A DNA stretch of 64,000 nt from Crossaster papposus (taxonomy: Eukaryota > Echinodermata > Asteroidea > Velatida > Solasteridae), in assembly GCA_037893245.1 (NCBI GenBank), contig JBAIAA010000538.1, forward strand, positions 806,001 through 870,000, in the 5' to 3' direction. Made by a program: the position numbers and the translations under genes. The notes beneath the pieces were generated by a model. It searched no databases, was not told the DNA's origin, and saw nothing but the letters and a program-made list of their open reading frames with translations. Positions 22,883-37,800 of the stretch are shown piece after piece (positions within the stretch are counted from its first letter, which is position 1; each line of letters opens with the position of its first letter).

Positions 22883-25800
22883 AACAAAGCATGCCCCGGG
22901 TCAAATTGCTAATGTTGCCATTCCTGGAGGCCCCCCTCTATCTCCTAACACCCATCCCCTTCCCGGGGCATGCTTTCCTTCATGCCCTTATTTGTGGGCG
23001 GGGATTGTGTGCACAAACATATGGCGAATTTGAAACGCGTGTGTTAACGTTAAAATTTTCAGAAAATCGAAATAAAATACTAACAAAGCATGCCCCGGGT
23101 CAAATTGCTAATTTTGCCATTCCTGGAGGCCCCTCTCTATCTCCTAACACCCAGCCCCTTCCCGGGGCATGCTTTCCTTCATGCCCTTATTTGTGGGCGG
23201 GGATTGTGTGCACAAACCTATGGCGAATTTGAAACGCGTGTGTTAACGTTAAAATTTTCAGAAAATCGAAATAAAATACTAACAAAGCATGCCCCGGGTC
23301 AAATTGCTAATTTTGCCATTCCTGGAGGCCCCCCTCTATCTCCTAACACCCAGCCCCTTCCCGGGGCATGCTTTCCTTCATGCCCTTATTTGTGGGCGGG
23401 GATTGTGTGCACAAACCTATGGCGAATTTGAAACGCGTGTGTTAACGTTAAAATTTTCAGAAAATCGAAATAAAATACTAACAAAGCATGCCCCGGGTCA
23501 AATTGCTAATTTTGCCATTCCTGGAGGCCCCCATCTATCTCCTAACACCCAGCCCCTTCCCGGGGCATGCTTTCCTTCATGCCCTTATTTGTGGGCGGGG
23601 ATTGTGTGCACACACCTATGGCGAATTTGAAACGCGTGTGTTAACGTTACAATTTTCAGAAAATCGAAATAAAATACTAACAAAGCATGCCCCGGGTCAA
23701 ATTGCTAATTTTGCCATTCCTGGAGGCCCCCCTCTATCTCCTAACACCCAGCCCCTTCCCGGGGCATGCTTTCCTTCATGCCCTTATTTGTGGGCGGGGA
23801 TTGTGTGCACAAACCTATGGCGAATTTGAAACGCGTGTGTTAACGTTAACATTTTCAGAAAATCGAAATAAAATACTAACAAAGCATGCCCCGGGTCAAA
23901 TTGCTAATTTTGCCATTCCTGGAGGCCCCCCTCTATCTCCTAACACCCAGCCCCTTCCCGGGGCATGCTTTCCTTCATGCCCTTATTTGTGGGCGGGGAT
24001 TGTGTGCACAAACCTATGGCGAATTTGAAACGCGTGTGTTAACGTTAAAATTTTCAGAAAATCGAAATAAAATACTAACAAAGCATGCCCCGGGTCAAAT
24101 TGCTAATTTTGCCATTCCTGGAGGCCCCCCTCTATCTCCTAACACCCAGCCCCTTCTCGGGGCATGCTTTCCTTCATGCCCTTATTTGTGGGCGGGGATT
24201 GTGTGCACAAACCTATGGCGAATTTGAAACGCGTGTGTTAACGTTAACATTTTCAGAAAATCGAAATAAAATACTAACAAAGCATGCCCCGGGTCAAATT
24301 GCTAATTTTGCCATTCCTGGAGGCCCCCCTCTATCTCCTAACACCCAGCCCCTTCCCGGGGCATGCTTTCCTTCATGCCCTTATTTGTGGGCGGGGATTG
24401 TGTGCACAAACCTATGGCGAATTTGAAACGCGTGTGTTAACGTTAAAATTTTCAGAAAATCGAAATAAAATACTAACAAAGCATGCCCCGGGTCAAATTG
24501 CTAATTTTGCCATTCCTGGAGGCCCCCCTCTATCTCCTAACACCCAGCCCCTTCCCGGGGCATGCTTTCCTTCATGCCCTTATTTGTGGGCGGGGATTGT
24601 GTGCACAAACCTATGGCGAATTTGAAACGCGTGTGTTAACGTTAAAATTTTCAGAAAATCGAAATAAAATACTAACAAAGCATGCCCCGGGTCAAATTGC
24701 TAATGTTGCCATTCCTGGAGGCCCCCCTCTATCTCCTAACACCCATCCCCTTCCCGGGGCATGCTTTCCTTCATGCCCTTATTTGTGGGCGGGGATTGTG
24801 TGCACAAACATATGGCGAATTTGAAACGCGTGTGTTAACGTTAAAATTTTCAGAAAATCGAAATAAAATACTAACAAAGCATGCCCCGGGTCAAATTGCT
24901 AATTTTGCCATTCCTGGAGGCCCCTCTCTATCTCCTAACACCCAGCCCCTTCCCGGGGCATGCTTTCCTTCATGCCCTTATTTGTGGGCGGGGATTGTGT
25001 GCACAAACCTATGGCGAATTTGAAACGCGTGTGTTAACGTTAAAATTTTCAGAAAATCGAAATAAAATACTAACAAAGCATGCCCCGGGTCAAATTGCTA
25101 ATTTTGCCATTCCTGGAGGCCCCCCTCTATCTCCTAACACCCAGCCCCTTCCCGGGGCATGCTTTCCTTCATGCCCTTATTTGTGGGCGGGGATTGTGTG
25201 CACAAACCTATGGCGAATTTGAAACGCGTGTGTTAACGTTAAAATTTTCAGAAAATCGAAATAAAATACTAACAAAGCATGCCCCGGGTCAAATTGCTAA
25301 TTTTGCCATTCCTGGAGGCCCCCATCTATCTCCTAACACCCAGCCCCTTCCCGGGGCATGCTTTCCTTCATGCCCTTATTTGTGGGCGGGGATTGTGTGC
25401 ACACACCTATGGCGAATTTGAAACGCGTGTGTTAACGTTACAATTTTCAGAAAATCGAAATAAAATACTAACAAAGCATGCCCCGGGCCAAATTGCTAAT
25501 TTTGCCATTCCTGGAGGCCCCCCTCTATCTCCTAACACCCAGCCCCTTCCCGGGGCATGCTTTCCTTCATGCCCTTATTTGTGGGCGGGGATTGTGTGCA
25601 CAAACCTATGGCGAATTTGAAACGCGTGTGTTAACGTTAACATTTTCAGAAAATCGAAATAAAATACTAACAAAGCATGCCCCGGGTCAAATTGCTAATT
25701 TTGCCATTCCTGGAGGCCCCCCTCTATCTCCTAACACCCAGCCCCTTCTCGGGGCATGCTTTCCTTCATGCCCTTATTTGTGGGCGGGGATTGTGTGCAC

Positions 25801-26066
25801 AAACCTATGGCGAATTTGAAACGCGTGTGTTAACGTTAACATTTTCAGAAAATCGAAATAAAATACTAACAAAGCATGCCCCGGGTCAAATTGCTAATTT
25901 TGCCATTCCTGGAGGCCCCCCTCTATCTCCTAACACCCAGCCCCTTCTCGGGGCATGCTTTCCTTCATGCCCTTATTTGTGGGCGGGGATTGTGTGCACA
26001 AACCTATGGCGAATTTGAAACGCGTGTGTTAACGTTAACATTTTCAGAAAATCGAAATAAAATACT
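22883..26066 (+). repeat. 9-monomer repeat, one full and one partial copy
   Basis: 22883-24673 is a full 9-mer (1791 bp). 24674-26066 repeats its first seven positions. Marker order: TAATGTTGCC/CATCCCC/CATATGG; GGCCCCTCTC; a plain monomer; CCCCATCTATC/GTGCACACACC; then CTTCTCGGGG. The second copy differs by CGGGCCAAATT near 25488 and by two consecutive CTTCTCGGGG monomers (25669, 25868). The same 9-mer plus partial 9-mer recurs at 30646-34028 and 36814-40196. Confidence 0.87.
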
Positions 26067-28655
26067 AACAAAGCATGCCCCGGGTCAAATTGCTAATGTT
26101 GCCATTCCTGGAGACCCCCCTCTATCTCCTAACACCCAGCCCCTTCCCGGGGCATGCTTTCCTTCATGCCCTTATTTGTGGGCGGGGATTGTGTGCACAA
26201 ACATATGGCGAATTTGAAACGCGTGTGTTAACGTTAAAATTTTCAGAAAATCGAAATAAAATACTAACAAAGCATGCCCCGGGTCAAATTGCTAATTTTG
26301 CCATTCCTGGAGGCCCCTCTCTATCTCCTAACACCCAGCCCCTTCCCGGGGCATGCTTTCCTTCATGCCCTTATTTGTGGGCGGGGATTGTGTGCACAAA
26401 CCTATGGCGAATTTGAAACGCGTGTGTTAACGTAAAAATTTTCAGAAAATCGAAATAAAATACTAACAAAGCATGCCCCGGGTCAAATTGCTAATTTTGC
26501 CATTCCTGGAGGCCCCCCTCTATCTCCTAACACCCAGCCCCTTCCCGGGGCATGCTTTCCTTCATGCCCTTATTTGTGGGCGGGGATTGTGTGCACAAAC
26601 CTATGGCGCATTTGAAACGCGTGTGTTAACGTTAACATTTTCAGAAAATCGAAATAAAATACTAACAAAGCATGCCCCGGGTCAAATTGCTAATTTTGCC
26701 ATTCCTGGAGGCCCCCCTCTATCTCCTAACACCCAGCCCCTTCCCGGGGCATGCTTTCCTTCATTCCCTTATTTGTGGGCGGGGATTGTGTGCACACACC
26801 TATGGCGAATTTGAAACGCGTGTGTTAACGTTAAAATGTTCAGAAAATCGAAAAACAAATACTAACAAAGCATGCCCCGGGTCAAATTGCTAATTTTGCC
26901 ATTCCTGGAGGCCCCCCTCTATCTCCTAACACCCAGCCCCTTCCCGGGGCATGCTTTCCTTCATGCCCTTATTTGTGGGCGGGGATTGTGTGCACAAACC
27001 TATGGCGAATTTGAAACGCGTGTGTTAACGTTAACATTTTCAGAAAATCGAAATAAAATACTAACAAAGCATGCCCCGGGTCAAATTGCTAATTTTGCCA
27101 TTCCTGGAGGCCCCCCTCTATCTCCTAACACCCAGCCCCTTCCCGGGGCATGCTTTCCTTCATGCCCTTATTTGTGGGCGGGGATTGTGTGCACAAACCT
27201 ATGGCGAATTTGAAACGCGTGTGTTAACGTTAAAATTTTCAGAAAATCGAAATAAAATACTAACAAAGCATGCCCCGGGTCAAATTGCTAATTTTGCCAT
27301 TCCTGGAGGCCCCTCTCTATCTCCTAACACCCAGCCCCTTCCCGGGGCATGCTTTCCTTCATGCCCTTATTTGTGGGCGGGGATTGTGTGCACAAACCTA
27401 TGGCGAATTTGAAACGCGTGTGTTAACGTTAACATTTTCAGAAAATCGAAATAAAATACTAACAAAGCATGTCCCGGGTCAAATTGCTAATTGTGCCATT
27501 CCTGGAGGCCCCCCTCTATCTCCTAACACCCAGCGCCTTCCCGGGGCATGCTTTCCTTCATGCCCTTATTTGTGGGCGGGGATTGTGTGCACAAACCTAT
27601 GGCGAATTTGAAACGCGTGTGTTAACGTTACAATTTTCAGAAAATCGAAATAAAATATTAACAAAGCATGCCCCGGGTCAAATTGCTAATTTTGCCATTC
27701 CTGGAGGCCCCCCTCTATCTCCTAACACCCAGCCCCTTCCCGGGGCATGCTTTCCTTCATGCCCTTATTTGTGGGCGGGGATTGTGTGCACAAACCTATG
27801 GCGAATTTGAAACGCGTGTGTTAACGTTAAAATTTTCAGAAAATCGAAATAAAATACTAACAAAGCATGCCCCGGGTCAAATTGCTAATTTTGCCATTCC
27901 TGGAGGCCCCCCTCTATCTCCTAACACCCAGCCCCTTCCCGGGGCATGCTTTCCTTCATGCCCTTATTTGTGGGCGGGGATTGTGTGCACAAACCTCTGG
28001 CGAATTTGAAACGCGTGTGTTAACGTTAAAATTTTCAGAAAATCGAAATAAAATACTAACAAAGCATGCCCCGGGTCAAATTGCTGATTTTGCCATTCCT
28101 GGAGGCCCCCCTCTATCTCCTAACACCCAGCCCCTTCCCGGGGCATGCTTTCCTTCATGCCCTTATTTGTGGGCGGGGATTGTGTGCACAAACCTATGGC
28201 GAATTTGAAACGCGTGTGTTAACGTTAACATTTTCAGAAAATCGAAATAAAATACTAACAAAGCATGCCCCGGGTCAAATTGCTAATTTTGCCATTCCTG
28301 GAGGCCCCCCTCTATCTCCTAACACCCAGCCCCTTCCCGGGGCATGCTTTCCTTCATTCCCTTATTTGTGGGCGGGGATTGTGTGCACACACCTATGGCG
28401 AATTTGAAATGCGTGTGTTAACGTTAAAATGTTCAGAAAATCGAAAATAAAATACTAACAAAGCATGCCCCGGGTCAAATTGCTAATTTTGCCATTCCTG
28501 GAGGCCCCCCTCTATCTCCTAACACCCAGCCCCTTCCCGGGGCATGCTTTCCTTCAGGCCCTTATTTGTGGGCGGGGATTGTGTGCACAAACATATGGCG
28601 AATTTGAAACGCGTGTGTTAACGTTAAAATTTTCAGAAAATCGAAATAAAATACT
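26067..28655 (+). repeat. 13-monomer segment with two 200-bp monomers
   Basis: It begins with a GGAGACCCCCC monomer (26067), then GGCCCCTCTC, GGCGCATTTG, and a 200-bp monomer (26664-26863) with CATTCCCTTA, GTGCACACACC and CGAAAAACAAATAC. Further on are ATGTCCCGGG/AATTGTGCC (27461), ACCTCTGGCG (27859) and a second 200-bp monomer (28257-28456) with GAAATGCGTG and CGAAAATAAAAT. Ten monomers (26664-28655, 1992 bp) recur in the same order at 44574-46565. Confidence 0.88.
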
Positions 28656-31600
28656 AACAAAGCATGCCCCGGGTCAAATTGCTAATTTTGCCATTCCTGG
28701 AGGCCCCCCTCTATCTCCTAACACCCAGCCCCTTCCCGGGGCATGCTTTCCTTCATGCCCTTATTTGTGGGCGGGGATTGTGTGCACAAACCTATGGCGA
28801 ATTTGAAACGCGTGTGTTAACGTTAACATTTTCAGAAAATCGAAATAAAATACTAACAAAGCATGCCCCGGGTCAAATTGCTAATTTTGCCATTCCTGGA
28901 GGCCCCCCTCTATCTCCTAACACCCAGCCCCTTCCCGAGGCATGCTTTCCTTCATGCCCTTATTTGTGGGCGGGGATTGTGTGCACAAACCTATGGCGAA
29001 TTTGAAACGCGTGTGTTAACGTTAAAATTTTCAGAAAATCGAAATAAAATACTAACAAAGCATGCCCCGGGTCAAATTGCTAATTTTGCCATTCCTGGAG
29101 GCCCCCCTCTATCTCCTAACACCCAGCCCCTTCCCGGGGCATGCTTTCCTTCATGCCCTTATTTGTGGGCGGGGATTGTGTGCACAAACCTATGGCGAAT
29201 TTGAAACGCGTGTGTTAACGTTAACATTTTCAGAAAATCGAAATAAAATACTAACAAAGCATGTCCCGGGTCAAATTGCTAATTGTGCCATTCCTGGAGG
29301 CCCCCCTCTATCTCCTAACACCCAGCCCCTTCCCGGGGCATGCTTTCCTTCATGCCCTTATTTGTGGGCGGGGATTGTGTGCACAAACCTATGGCGAATT
29401 TGAAACGCGTGTGTTAACGTTAAAAGTTTCAGAAAATCGAAATAAAATACTAACAAAGCATGCCCCGGGTCAAATTGCTAATTTTGCCATTCCTGGAGGC
29501 CCCCCTCTATCTCCTAACACCCAGCCCCTTCCCGGGGCATGCTTTCCTTCATGCCCTTATTTGTGGGCGGGGATTGTGTGCACAAACCTCTGGCGAATTT
29601 GAAACGCGTGTGTTAACGTTAAAATTTTCAGAAAATCGAAATAAAATACTAACAAAGCATGCCCCGGGTCAAATTGCTAATGTTGCCATTCCTGGAGGCC
29701 CCCTTCTATCTCCTAACACCCAGCCCCTTCCCGGGGCATGCTTTCCTTCATGCCCTTATTTGTGGGCGGGGATTGTGTGCACAAACCTATGGCGAATTTG
29801 AAACGCGTGTGTTAACGTTACAATTTTCAGAAAATCGAAATAAAATACTAACAAAGCATGCCCCGGGTCAAATTGCTAATTTTGCCATTCCTGGAGGCCC
29901 CCCTATATCTCCTAACACCCAGCCCCTTCCCGGGGCATGCTTTCCTTCATGCCCTTATTTGTGGGCGGGGATTGTGTGCACAAACCTATGGCGAATTTGA
30001 AACGCGTGTGTTAACGTTAAAATTTTCAGAAAATCGAAATAAAATACTAACAAAGCATGCCCCGGGTCAAATTGCTAATTTTGCCATTCCTGGAGGCCCC
30101 CCTCTATCTCCTAACACCCAGCCCCTTCCCGGGGCATGCTTTCCTTCATGCCCTTATTTGTGGGCGGGGATTGTGTGCACAAACCTATGGCGAATTTGAA
30201 ACGCGTGTGTTAACGTTAACATTTTCAGAAAATCGAAATAAAATACTAACAAAGCATGCCCCGGGTCAAATTGCTAATTTTGCCATTCCTGGAGGCCCCC
30301 CTCTATCTCCTAACACCCAGCCCCTTCCCGGGGCATGCTTTCCTTCATGCCCTTATTTGTGGGCGGGGATTGTGTGCACAAACCTATGGCGAATTTGAAA
30401 CGCGTGTGTTAACGTTAAAATTTTCAGAAAATCGAAATAAAATACTAACAAAGCATGCCCCGGGTCAAATTGCTAATTTTGCCATTCCTGGAGGCCCCCC
30501 TCTATCTCCTAACACCCAGCCCCTTCCCGGGGCATGCTTTCCTTCATGCCCTTATTTGTGGGCGGGGATTGTGTGCACAAACCTATGGCGAATTTGAAAC
30601 GCGTGTGTTAACGTTAAAATTTTCAGAAAATCGAAATAAAATACTAACAAAGCATGCCCCGGGTCAAATTGCTAATGTTGCCATTCCTGGAGGCCCCCCT
30701 CTATCTCCTAACACCCATCCCCTTCCCGGGGCATGCTTTCCTTCATGCCCTTATTTGTGGGCGGGGATTGTGTGCACAAACATATGGCGAATTTGAAACG
30801 CGTGTGTTAACGTTAAAATTTTCAGAAAATCGAAATAAAATACTAACAAAGCATGCCCCGGGTCAAATTGCTAATTTTGCCATTCCTGGAGGCCCCTCTC
30901 TATCTCCTAACACCCAGCCCCTTCCCGGGGCATGCTTTCCTTCATGCCCTTATTTGTGGGCGGGGATTGTGTGCACAAACCTATGGCGAATTTGAAACGC
31001 GTGTGTTAACGTTAAAATTTTCAGAAAATCGAAATAAAATACTAACAAAGCATGCCCCGGGTCAAATTGCTAATTTTGCCATTCCTGGAGGCCCCCCTCT
31101 ATCTCCTAACACCCAGCCCCTTCCCGGGGCATGCTTTCCTTCATGCCCTTATTTGTGGGCGGGGATTGTGTGCACAAACCTATGGCGAATTTGAAACGCG
31201 TGTGTTAACGTTAAAATTTTCAGAAAATCGAAATAAAATACTAACAAAGCATGCCCCGGGTCAAATTGCTAATTTTGCCATTCCTGGAGGCCCCCATCTA
31301 TCTCCTAACACCCAGCCCCTTCCCGGGGCATGCTTTCCTTCATGCCCTTATTTGTGGGCGGGGATTGTGTGCACACACCTATGGCGAATATGAAACGCGT
31401 GTGTTAACGTTACAATTTTCAGAAAATCGAAATAAAATACTAACAAAGCATGCCCCGGGTCAAATTGCTAATTTTGCCATTCCTGGAGGCCCCCCTCTAT
31501 CTCCTAACACCCAGCCCCTTCCCGGGGCATGCTTTCCTTCATGCCCTTATTTGTGGGCGGGGATTGTGTGCACAAACCTATGGCGAATTTGAAACGCGTG

Positions 31601-34600
31601 TGTTAACGTTAACATTTTCAGAAAATCGAAATAAAATACTAACAAAGCATGCCCCGGGTCAAATTGCTAATTTTGCCATTCCTGGAGGCCCCCCTCTATC
31701 TCCTAACACCCAGCCCCTTCCCGGGGCATGCTTTCCTTCATGCCCTTATTTGTGGGCGGGGATTGTGTGCACAAACCTATGGCGAATTTGAAACGCGTGT
31801 GTTAACGTTAAAATTTTCAGAAAATCGAAATAAAATACTAACAAAGCATGCCCCGGGTCAAATTGCTAATTTTGCCATTCCTGGAGGCCCCCCTCTATCT
31901 CCTAACACCCAGCCCCTTCTCGGGGCATGCTTTCCTTCATGCCCTTATTTGTGGGCGGGGATTGTGTGCACAAACCTATGGCGAATTTGAAACGCGTGTG
32001 TTAACGTTAACATTTTCAGAAAATCGAAATAAAATACTAACAAAGCATGCCCCGGGTCAAATTGCTAATTTTGCCATTCCTGGAGGCCCCCCTCTATCTC
32101 CTAACACCCAGCCCCTTCCCGGGGCATGCTTTCCTTCATGCCCTTATTTGTGGGCGGGGATTGTGTGCACAAACCTATGGCGAATTTGAAACGCGTGTGT
32201 TAACGTTAAAATTTTCAGAAAATCGAAATAAAATACTAACAAAGCATGCCCCGGGTCAAATTGCTAATTTTGCCATTCCTGGAGGCCCCCCTCTATCTCC
32301 TAACACCCAGCCCCTTCCCGGGGCATGCTTTCCTTCATGCCCTTATTTGTGGGCGGGGATTGTGTGCACAAACCTATGGCGAATTTGAAACGCGTGTGTT
32401 AACGTTAAAATTTTCAGAAAATCGAAATAAAATACTAACAAAGCATGCCCCGGGTCAAATTGCTAATGTTGCCATTCCTGGAGGCCCCCCTCTATCTCCT
32501 AACACCCATCCCCTTCCCGGGGCATGCTTTCCTTCATGCCCTTATTTGTGGGCGGGGATTGTGTGCACAAACATATGGCGAATTTGAAACGCGTGTGTTA
32601 ACGTTAAAATTTTCAGAAAATCGAAATAAAATACTAACAAAGCATGCCCCGGGTCAAATTGCTAATTTTGCCATTCCTGGAGGCCCCTCTCTATCTCCTA
32701 ACACCCAGCCCCTTCCCGGGGCATGCTTTCCTTCATGCCCTTATTTGTGGGCGGGGATTGTGTGCACAAACCTATGGCGAATTTGAAACGCGTGTGTTAA
32801 CGTTAAAATTTTCAGAAAATCGAAATAAAATACTAACAAAGCATGCCCCGGGTCAAATTGCTAATTTTGCCATTCCTGGAGGCCCCCCTCTATCTCCTAA
32901 CACCCAGCCCCTTCCCGGGGCATGCTTTCCTTCATGCCCTTATTTGTGGGCGGGGATTGTGTGCACAAACCTATGGCGAATTTGAAACGCGTGTGTTAAC
33001 GTTAAAATTTTCAGAAAATCGAAATAAAATACTAACAAAGCATGCCCCGGGTCAAATTGCTAATTTTGCCATTCCTGGAGGCCCCCATCTATCTCCTAAC
33101 ACCCAGCCCCTTCCCGGGGCATGCTTTCCTTCATGCCCTTATTTGTGGGCGGGGATTGTGTGCACACACCTATGGCGAATTTGAAACGCGTGTGTTAACG
33201 TTACAATTTTCAGAAAATCGAAATAAAATACTAACAAAGCATGCCCCGGGTCAAATTGCTAATTTTGCCATTCCTGGAGGCCCCCCTCTATCTCCTAACA
33301 CCCAGCCCCTTCCCGGGGCATGCTTTCCTTCATGCCCTTATTTGTGGGCGGGGATTGTGTGCACAAACCTATGGCGAATTTGAAACGCGTGTGTTAACGT
33401 TAACATTTTCAGAAAATCGAAATAAAATACTAACAAAGCATGCCCCGGGTCAAATTGCTAATTTTGCCATTCCTGGAGGCCCCCCTCTATCTCCTAACAC
33501 CCAGCCCCTTCCCGGGGCATGCTTTCCTTCATGCCCTTATTTGTGGGCGGGGATTGTGTGCACAAACCTATGGCGAATTTGAAACGCGTGTGTTAACGTT
33601 AAAATTTTCAGAAAATCGAAATAAAATACTAACAAAGCATGCCCCGGGTCAAATTGCTAATTTTGCCATTCCTGGAGGCCCCCCTCTATCTCCTAACACC
33701 CAGCCCCTTCTCGGGGCATGCTTTCCTTCATGCCCTTATTTGTGGGCGGGGATTGTGTGCACAAACCTATGGCGAATTTGAAACGCGTGTGTTAACGTTA
33801 ACATTTTCAGAAAATCGAAATAAAATACTAACAAAGCATGCCCCGGGTCAAATTGCTAATTTTGCCATTCCTGGAGGCCCCCCTCTATCTCCTAACACCC
33901 AGCCCCTTCCCGGGGCATGCTTTCCTTCATGCCCTTATTTGTGGGCGGGGATTGTGTGCACAAACCTATGGCGAATTTGAAACGCGTGTGTTAACGTTAA
34001 AATTTTCAGAAAATCGAAATAAAATACTAACAAAGCATGCCCCGGGTCAAATTGCTAATGTTGCCATTCCTGGAGACCCCCCTCTATCTCCTAACACCCA
34101 GCCCCTTCCCGGGGCATGCTTTCCTTCATGCCCTTTGTGGGCGGGGATTGTGTGCACAAACATATGGCGAATTTGAAACGCGTGTGTTAACGTTAAAATT
34201 TTCAGAAAATCGAAATAAAATACTAACAAAGCATGCCCCGGGTCAAATTGCTAATTTTGCCATTCCTGGAGGCCCCTCTCTATCTCCTAACACCCAGCCC
34301 CTTCCCGGGGCATGCTTTCCTTCATGCCCTTATTTGTGGGCGGGGATTGTGTGCACAAACCTATGGCGAATTTGAAACGCGTGTGTTAACGTTAAAATTT
34401 TCAGAAAATCGAAATAAAATACTAACAAAGCATGCCCCGGGTCAAATTGCTAATTTTGCCATTCCTGGAGGCCCCCCTCTATCTCCTAACACCCAGCCCC
34501 TTCCCGGGGCATGCTTTCCTTCATGCCCTTATTTGTGGGCGGGGATTGTGTGCACAAACCTATGGCGCATTTGAAACGCGTGTGTTAACGTTAACATTTT

Positions 34601-34823
34601 CAGAAAATCGAAATAAAATACTAACAAAGCATGCCCCGGGTCAAATTGCTAATTTTGCCATTCCTGGAGGCCCCCCCTCTATCTCCTAACACCCAGCCCC
34701 TTCCCGGGGCATGCTTTCCTTCATTCCCTTATTTGTGGGCGGGGATTGTGTGCACACACCTATGGCGAATTTGAAACGCGTGTGTTAACGTTAAAATGTT
34801 CAGAAAATCGAAAAACAAATACT
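28656..34823 (+). repeat. 31-monomer super-repeat, copy A (6168 bp)
   Basis: Thirty-one monomers repeated immediately downstream. Internal order: near-consensus monomers, ATGTCCCGGG/AATTGTGCC (29253), ACCTCTGGCG (29452), TAATGTTGCC (29651), then a 9-mer (30646-32436) and eight monomers of a second 9-mer (32437-34028). It closes with a 196-bp GGAGACC monomer (34029-34224, three bases lost from CCCTTATTTGTG), GGCCCCTCTC, GGCGCATTTG and a 201-bp monomer (34623-34823). The GCGAATATG variant (31389) is shared with copy B. Copy-specific changes include CCCGAGGCATG (28936), AAAAGTTTCAG (29424) and an extra C near 34677. Confidence 0.93.
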
Positions 34824-37800
34824 AACAAAGCATGCCCCGGGTCAAATTGCTAATTTTGCCATTCCTGGAGGCCCCCCTCTATCTCCTAACACCCAGCCCC
34901 TTCCCGGGGCATGCTTTCCTTCATGCCCTTATTTGTGGGCGGGGATTGTGTGCACAAACCTATGGCGAATTTGAAACGCGTGTGTTAACGTTAACATTTT
35001 CAGAAAATCGAAATAAAATACTAACAAAGCATGCCCCGGGTCAAATTGCTAATTTTGCCATTCCTGGAGGCCCCCCTCTATCTCCTAACACCCAGCCCCT
35101 TCCCGGGGCATGCTTTCCTTCATGCCCTTATTTGTGGGCGGGGATTGTGTGCACAAACCTATGGCGAATTTGAAACGCGTGTGTTAACGTTAAAATTTTC
35201 AGAAAATCGAAATAAAATACTAACAAAGCATGCCCCGGGTCAAATTGCTAATTTTGCCATTCCTGGAGGCCCCTCTCTATCTCCTAACACCCAGCCCCTT
35301 CCCGGGGCATGCTTTCCTTCATGCCCTTATTTGTGGGCGGGGATTGTGTGCACAAACCTATGGCGAATTTGAAACGCGTGTGTTAACGTTAACATTTTCA
35401 GAAAATCGAAATAAAATACTAACAAAGCATGTCCCGGGTCAAATTGCTAATTGTGCCATTCCTGGAGGCCCCCCTCTATCTCCTAACACCCAGCCCCTTC
35501 CCGGGGCATGCTTTCCTTCATGCCCTTATTTGTGGGCGGGGATTGTGTGCACAAACCTATGGCGAATTTGAAACGCGTGTGTTAACGTTAAAATTTTCAG
35601 AAAATCGAAATAAAATACTAACAAAGCATGCCCCGGGTCAAATTGCTAATTTTGCCATTCCTGGAGGCCCCCCTCTATCTCCTAACACCCAGCCCCTTCC
35701 CGGGGCATGCTTTCCTTCATGCCCTTATTTGTGGGCGGGGATTGTGTGCACAAACCTCTGGCGAATTTGAAACGCGTGTGTTAACGTTAAAATTTTCAGA
35801 AAATCGAAATAAAATACTAACAAAGCATGCCCCGGGTCAAATTGCTAATGTTGCCATTCCTGGAGGCCCCCCTCTATCTCCTAACACCCAGCCCCTTCCC
35901 GGGGCATGCTTTCCTTCATGCCCTTATTTGTGGGCGGGGATTGTGTGCACAAACCTATGGCGAATTTGAAACGCGTGTGTTAACGTTACAATTTTCAGAA
36001 AATCGAAATAAAATACTAACAAAGCATGCCCCGGGTCAAATTGCTAATTTTGCCATTCCTGGAGGCCCCCCTATATCTCCTAACACCCAGCCCCTTCCCG
36101 GGGCATGCTTTCCTTCATGCCCTTATTTGTGGGCGGGGATTGTGTGCACAAACCTATGGCGAATTTGAAACGCGTGTGTTAACGTTAAAATTTTCAGAAA
36201 ATCGAAATAAAATACTAACAAAGCATGCCCCGGGTCAAATTGCTAATTTTGCCATTCCTGGAGGCCCCCCTCTATCTCCTAACACCCAGCCCCTTCCCGG
36301 GGCATGCTTTCCTTCATGCCCTTATTTGTGGGCGGGGATTGTGTGCACAAACCTATGGCGAATTTGAAACGCGTGTGTTAACGTTAACATTTTCAGAAAA
36401 TCGAAATAAAATACTAACAAAGCATGCCCCGGGTCAAATTGCTAATTTTGCCATTCCTGGAGGCCCCCCTCTATCTCCTAACACCCAGCCCCTTCCCGGG
36501 GCATGCTTTCCTTCATGCCCTTATTTGTGGGCGGGGATTGTGTGCACAAACCTATGGCGAATTTGAAACGCGTGTGTTAACGTTAAAATTTTCAGAAAAT
36601 CGAAATAAAATACTAACAAAGCATGCCCCGGGTCAAATTGCTAATTTTGCCATTCCTGGAGGCCCCCCTCTATCTCCTAATACCCAGCCCCTTCCCGGGG
36701 CATGCTTTCCTTCATGCCCTTATTTGTGGGCGGGGATTGTGTGCACAAACCTATGGCGAATTTGAAACGCGTGTGTTAACGTTAAAATTTTCAGAAAATC
36801 GAAATAAAATACTAACAAAGCATGCCCCGGGTCAAATTGCTAATGTTGCCATTCCTGGAGGCCCCCCTCTATCTCCTAACACCCATCCCCTTCCCGGGGC
36901 ATGCTTTCCTTCATGCCCTTATTTGTGGGCGGGGATTGTGTGCACAAACATATGGCGAATTTGAAACGCGTGTGTTAACGTTAAAATTTTCAGAAAATCG
37001 AAATAAAATACTAACAAAGCATGCCCCGGGTCAAATTGCTAATTTTGCCATTCCTGGAGGCCCCTCTCTATCTCCTAACACCCAGCCCCTTCCCGGGGCA
37101 TGCTTTCCTTCATGCCCTTATTTGTGGGCGGGGATTGTGTGCACAAACCTATGGCGAATTTGAAACGCGTGTGTTAACGTTAAAATTTTCAGAAAATCGA
37201 AATAAAATACTAACAAAGCATGCCCCGGGTCAAATTGCTAATTTTGCCATTCCTGGAGGCCCCCCTCTATCTCCTAACACCCAGCCCCTTCCCGGGGCAT
37301 GCTTTCCTTCATGCCCTTATTTGTGGGCGGGGATTGTGTGCACAAACCTATGGCGAATTTGAAACGCGTGTGTTAACGTTGAAATTTTCAGAAAATCGAA
37401 ATAAAATACTAACAAAGCATGCCCCGGGTCAAATTGCTAATTTTGCCATTCCTGGAGGCCCCCATCTATCTCCTAACACCCAGCCCCTTCCCGGGGCATG
37501 CTTTCCTTCATGCCCTTATTTGTGGGCGGGGATTGTGTGCACACACCTATGGCGAATATGAAACGCGTGTGTTAACGTTACAATTTTCAGAAAATCGAAA
37601 TAAAATACTAACAAAGCATGCCCAGGGTCAAATTGCTAATTTTGCCATTCCTGGAGGCCCCCCTCTATCTCCTAACACCCAGCCCCTTCCCGGGGCATGC
37701 TTTCCTTCATGCCCTTATTTGTGGGCGGGGATTGTGTGCACAAACCTATGGCGAATTTGAAACGCGTGTGTTAACGTTAACATTTTCAGAAAATCGAAAT